Assembly: GCA_012513235.1 (NCBI GenBank)
Contig: JAAZCO010000385.1
Location: forward strand, 1 to 8,097
Source: Gammaproteobacteria bacterium
GTDB lineage: Bacteria; Pseudomonadota; Gammaproteobacteria; Pseudomonadales; Pseudomonadaceae
DNA: 8,097 nt
Reading direction: 5' to 3'
The position numbers and the translations under genes are program-made. A model generated the notes under the pieces. The model was given only the letters and a program-made list of their open reading frames with translations. It did not search any database and had not been told where the DNA came from. Of this stretch, positions 5,727 through 8,097 are shown in pieces. Numbering within the stretch: the stretch's first letter is position 1; each line of letters opens with the position of its first letter.

Positions 5727-8097
5727 GTATTAAACGCATCAGTGTGTGGATTGTGCTGAGCTTGTTAACGCTGGTGTTGTTGGTGCTCGGTGGCAGCTTT
5801 AGTTTGCTTAGCACCCAGGCGGGCAGTCGTTGGTTGCTTCAGCAAGTGCCAGGCTTAAGTGTCGATAATTTTACCGGCGCGGTGCTCACCGATTGGCAGG
5901 CGGATCAGTTGCTTTATCAGCAAGATGATTTGTCCGTACAGTTGACTGATGTGCAAATGCAATTTCGCCCGATGTGTCTGCTGCGCAGTGCGGTGTGTTT
6001 AGATACTTTGACTGCAGCCCGGATCGAGCTGAATTTGCCTGAGTCAGCGCCGGACACCGAGCCATCGCAGGGGATCGAGTTACCTGAGTTGCAGTTGCCG
6101 GTCAGTATTGAGATTGAGCGCATTCATGTGGGTGAGTTTGTCCTCAATGGTGAAGCGTTATTAGCCGACACCGGCTTGCGCGCGCGTTGGTTGGCGGATG
6201 GTATTCATCTGTCGCAATTGGGTGTGCAATATCAAGAGTATCGTGTGCAGGCTAAAGGCAAAATTATGCCGAGCAAAGGCTGGCCCGTGCAGTTGCAGAT
6301 TGATGCTCAGGTGCCGATGCCTGATGCGCCAAGCTTAGCTGTGCAAGCGCAATTGTCGGGCAGTTTGCAGTCCTTAAGCTTGGATGTGGTCACCACGGGT
6401 TATGTTGCGGCCACACTTAAAGGCCAGCTGCAAGCGCTGGATGCGCAACTGCCGGCGCAATTAACCTTAAAGGTCGCCAGCTTTACAGCCACGCCAGATG
6501 TGCCCGACACGCTAACGCTGGCGGATTTGGTGCTGGAGGTGCGTGGAGATTTGAATAAAGGCTATCAAGTGGATGGCCGCGGTGCGCTGCCCAATACCCC
6601 AGAGCAGATCAAGCTCAAGCTCGCGGCCTTGGTGAAAGCCACAGGCGCGCAGCTGAGCACTTTAAGCTTGACCGCCAGCGAAGATGCTTTTGTCGCTGTG
6701 CAAGGTGCGGTGGATTGGCAGCAAGAGCTAAAAGCCGATGCACAATTGCAATGGCAGCAATTCCCTTGGCACAGCTTGCTGGCGCAAGAGGATATTGCGG
6801 TGCAACTACAAACCTTGGATGCTCAGGTCAGCTACAGCGCAGGCGATTATAAAGGCAAGCTCAATGGCGATTTAACCGGCCCTGCTGGTGCCTTTACTGT
6901 GGCCACTGCCTTTGTGGGTGATTTACAGCAGGTGCAATTGCAAGAGCTGTTAATGGAAGCTGGGCAAGGGCGTTTGCTGGGCACGGCTAAGGTGGGTTTT
7001 GCTGATGGTGTGGATTGGTTGGCGGATATTGAAGTCAGCAAGCTGAATCCGGCCTATTGGGTGGCCGAGTTGCCGGGTGAATTAGCCGGCTTGATTCACA
7101 GTCAAGGCACGCTGCAAGGCGAACAATTGCAGCTGGATGCCACTGTGGATCTCAAGGGAAAATTACGCGGCTCGGCCACTCAGTTGCTCGTGGCAGTTGA
7201 GGGCGCGCAGCAATCAGCGCAAAAGCAACAGTGGCAGCTGAGCCAAGCTGATTTGCGTTTGGGCGATAACCGTATTTACGGTACTGCGCAACTGGATCAA
7301 GCGCTGGCGGGTGCGATTCAGATTGAGCTGCCACGTTTGGTGCAACTGTGGCCGGGCTTGGCGGGTAAAGCCAGCGGTGATATTCAGCTGTCTGGCACTC
7401 TTGAGCAGCCGCAAGCCGTGGCGCAACTGCAGGGGCGCGGCATTGCTTATGATGGGCAGCGCGTGGGGCAGCTTGAGCTTAAAGGCGAGTTGCTGGCCGA
7501 GCAACGCGTGCAGTTTGCTGTGGATGCGCAGCGCATTTGGAGTGGTGAGAACGAGATTGGTGTGTTGCATCTTGAGGGCCAAGGTGATGTGGCAGCCCAT
7601 ACTGGGCAGCTGGCGTTAACTGGGCCTGTGCTCAATAGCGAGATTAAAATCAGTGGTGGCTTAAACGATAAGGGCGACTGGCTGGGGCAGATTCAGCAGT
7701 TGGATTTAAGCAGCCATGAACAAAACTGGGCGTTAGAAAAGTCCACCGCAGTCAATTACCGCAGCTCAGGTGAGTTGACCTTGGCCGCGCACTGCCTCAA
7801 ATCGGGCGCATCAAGTTTGTGTGCTGGCGAGCAGCGTTTGTTGCCCGAGACGAAAATTGACTATCACTTGCTCAACTTTCCTTTGGCCACCTTGCAACCT
7901 TGGATGCCAGCGGACGCAGAGATTAGCGGACAGCTCAATGGTGACTTTAAGGTTGATTTACTAGCCAAAGGCCCGCAAGGGAAAATCCAGCTGGATGCGG
8001 GTCAAGGGCAGTTGCGCGTTAAAGAAAACGAGCAATGGCAAACCTTTGCTTGGCAGACTTTGCGCCTCAACAGTGATTTAACTGAGCGTGCGATTGC
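5723..8097 (+). CDS. tamB: TamB, inner-membrane-anchored translocation and assembly module subunit (C-terminal part beyond window)
   Basis: Partner of TamA. Family members are anchored in the inner membrane and span the periplasm as a long, AsmA-like beta-taco groove to reach the TamA POTRA domains. The reading frame is open for 791 codons from the ATG at 5723 to the window end, with no stop. Residues about 7-29 (WIVLSLLTLVLLVLGGSFSLL) form the single membrane anchor. The rest is a repetitive, beta-rich series of alternating hydrophobic strands, with many Gln, Leu, Val and Gly and segments such as LKGQLQALDAQLPAQLTLKV, as expected of TamB. Cysteine pairs appear early (MCLLRSAVCLD) and near the window end (CLKSGASSLC), and could form periplasmic disulfides. 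TamB proteins are usually about 1,200-1,300 residues, so roughly a third, including the C-terminal DUF490/TamB domain that contacts TamA, lies outside. Co-transcribed with tamA. Confidence 0.93.
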   Translation, partial: MSIKRISVWIVLSLLTLVLLVLGGSFSLLSTQAGSRWLLQQVPGLSVDNFTGAVLTDWQADQLLYQQDDLSVQLTDVQMQFRPMCLLRSAVCLDTLTAARIELNLPESAPDTEPSQGIELPELQLPVSIEIERIHVGEFVLNGEALLADTGLRARWLADGIHLSQLGVQYQEYRVQAKGKIMPSKGWPVQLQIDAQVPMPDAPSLAVQAQLSGSLQSLSLDVVTTGYVAATLKGQLQALDAQLPAQLTLKVASFTATPDVPDTLTLADLVLEVRGDLNKGYQVDGRGALPNTPEQIKLKLAALVKATGAQLSTLSLTASEDAFVAVQGAVDWQQELKADAQLQWQQFPWHSLLAQEDIAVQLQTLDAQVSYSAGDYKGKLNGDLTGPAGAFTVATAFVGDLQQVQLQELLMEAGQGRLLGTAKVGFADGVDWLADIEVSKLNPAYWVAELPGELAGLIHSQGTLQGEQLQLDATVDLKGKLRGSATQLLVAVEGAQQSAQKQQWQLSQADLRLGDNRIYGTAQLDQALAGAIQIELPRLVQLWPGLAGKASGDIQLSGTLEQPQAVAQLQGRGIAYDGQRVGQLELKGELLAEQRVQFAVDAQRIWSGENEIGVLHLEGQGDVAAHTGQLALTGPVLNSEIKISGGLNDKGDWLGQIQQLDLSSHEQNWALEKSTAVNYRSSGELTLAAHCLKSGASSLCAGEQRLLPETKIDYHLLNFPLATLQPWMPADAEISGQLNGDFKVDLLAKGPQGKIQLDAGQGQLRVKENEQWQTFAWQTLRLNSDLTERAI

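Noticed and set aside
7214..7619. Open frames of 102-128 codons on both strands inside tamB
   Set aside because: They overlap the continuous, family-typical tamB frame and show no protein character of their own.

Overview
The window looks like chromosome of a Pseudomonas-like gammaproteobacterium. The TamA and TamB proteins, the sensor diguanylate cyclase and the flagellin all read like Pseudomonadaceae members. The frequent TTA, TTG and AAA codons suggest a lineage of lower GC than typical Pseudomonas. This assignment is inferred from protein character, not from a search.

Layout. Positions 1-1038 (minus strand) hold a flagellin gene that lacks only its C-terminal end, which lies beyond the window edge. 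Upstream of it, a 368-bp non-coding region (1039-1406) carries a clear ribosome binding site and two candidate promoters facing flagellin. One is a sigma-54 type (-24/-12) close to the gene. The other is a sigma-28 (FliA) type about 200 bp upstream. Next, also on the minus strand, is a stand-alone JAB/JAMM (MPN) metalloprotease-like gene (1407 to 2096 or 2189) with no ubiquitin-like, E1 or E2 partner in view. A short divergent spacer separates it from a plus-strand block: a membrane diguanylate cyclase with a Cache-type sensor (2364-3920), tamA (about 3966-5726) and tamB (5723 to the window end, incomplete).

How the genes work together. TamA (outer-membrane Omp85 protein with POTRA domains) and TamB (inner-membrane-anchored, periplasm-spanning protein) form the translocation and assembly module. 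Their genes overlap by ATGA, so they are almost certainly co-transcribed and translationally coupled. The diguanylate cyclase ends 45 bp or less before tamA on the same strand and may be in the same transcript. The flagellin gene and the c-di-GMP enzyme are both motility/biofilm functions, but nothing in the sequence ties them into one circuit.

No tRNA, rRNA, CRISPR array, insertion sequence, prophage gene or clear rho-independent terminator was recognised. I see no convincing new multi-gene system. The most notable points are the tandem sigma-54/sigma-28 arrangement at flagellin and the orphan JAMM protein with atypical spacing in its metal motif.
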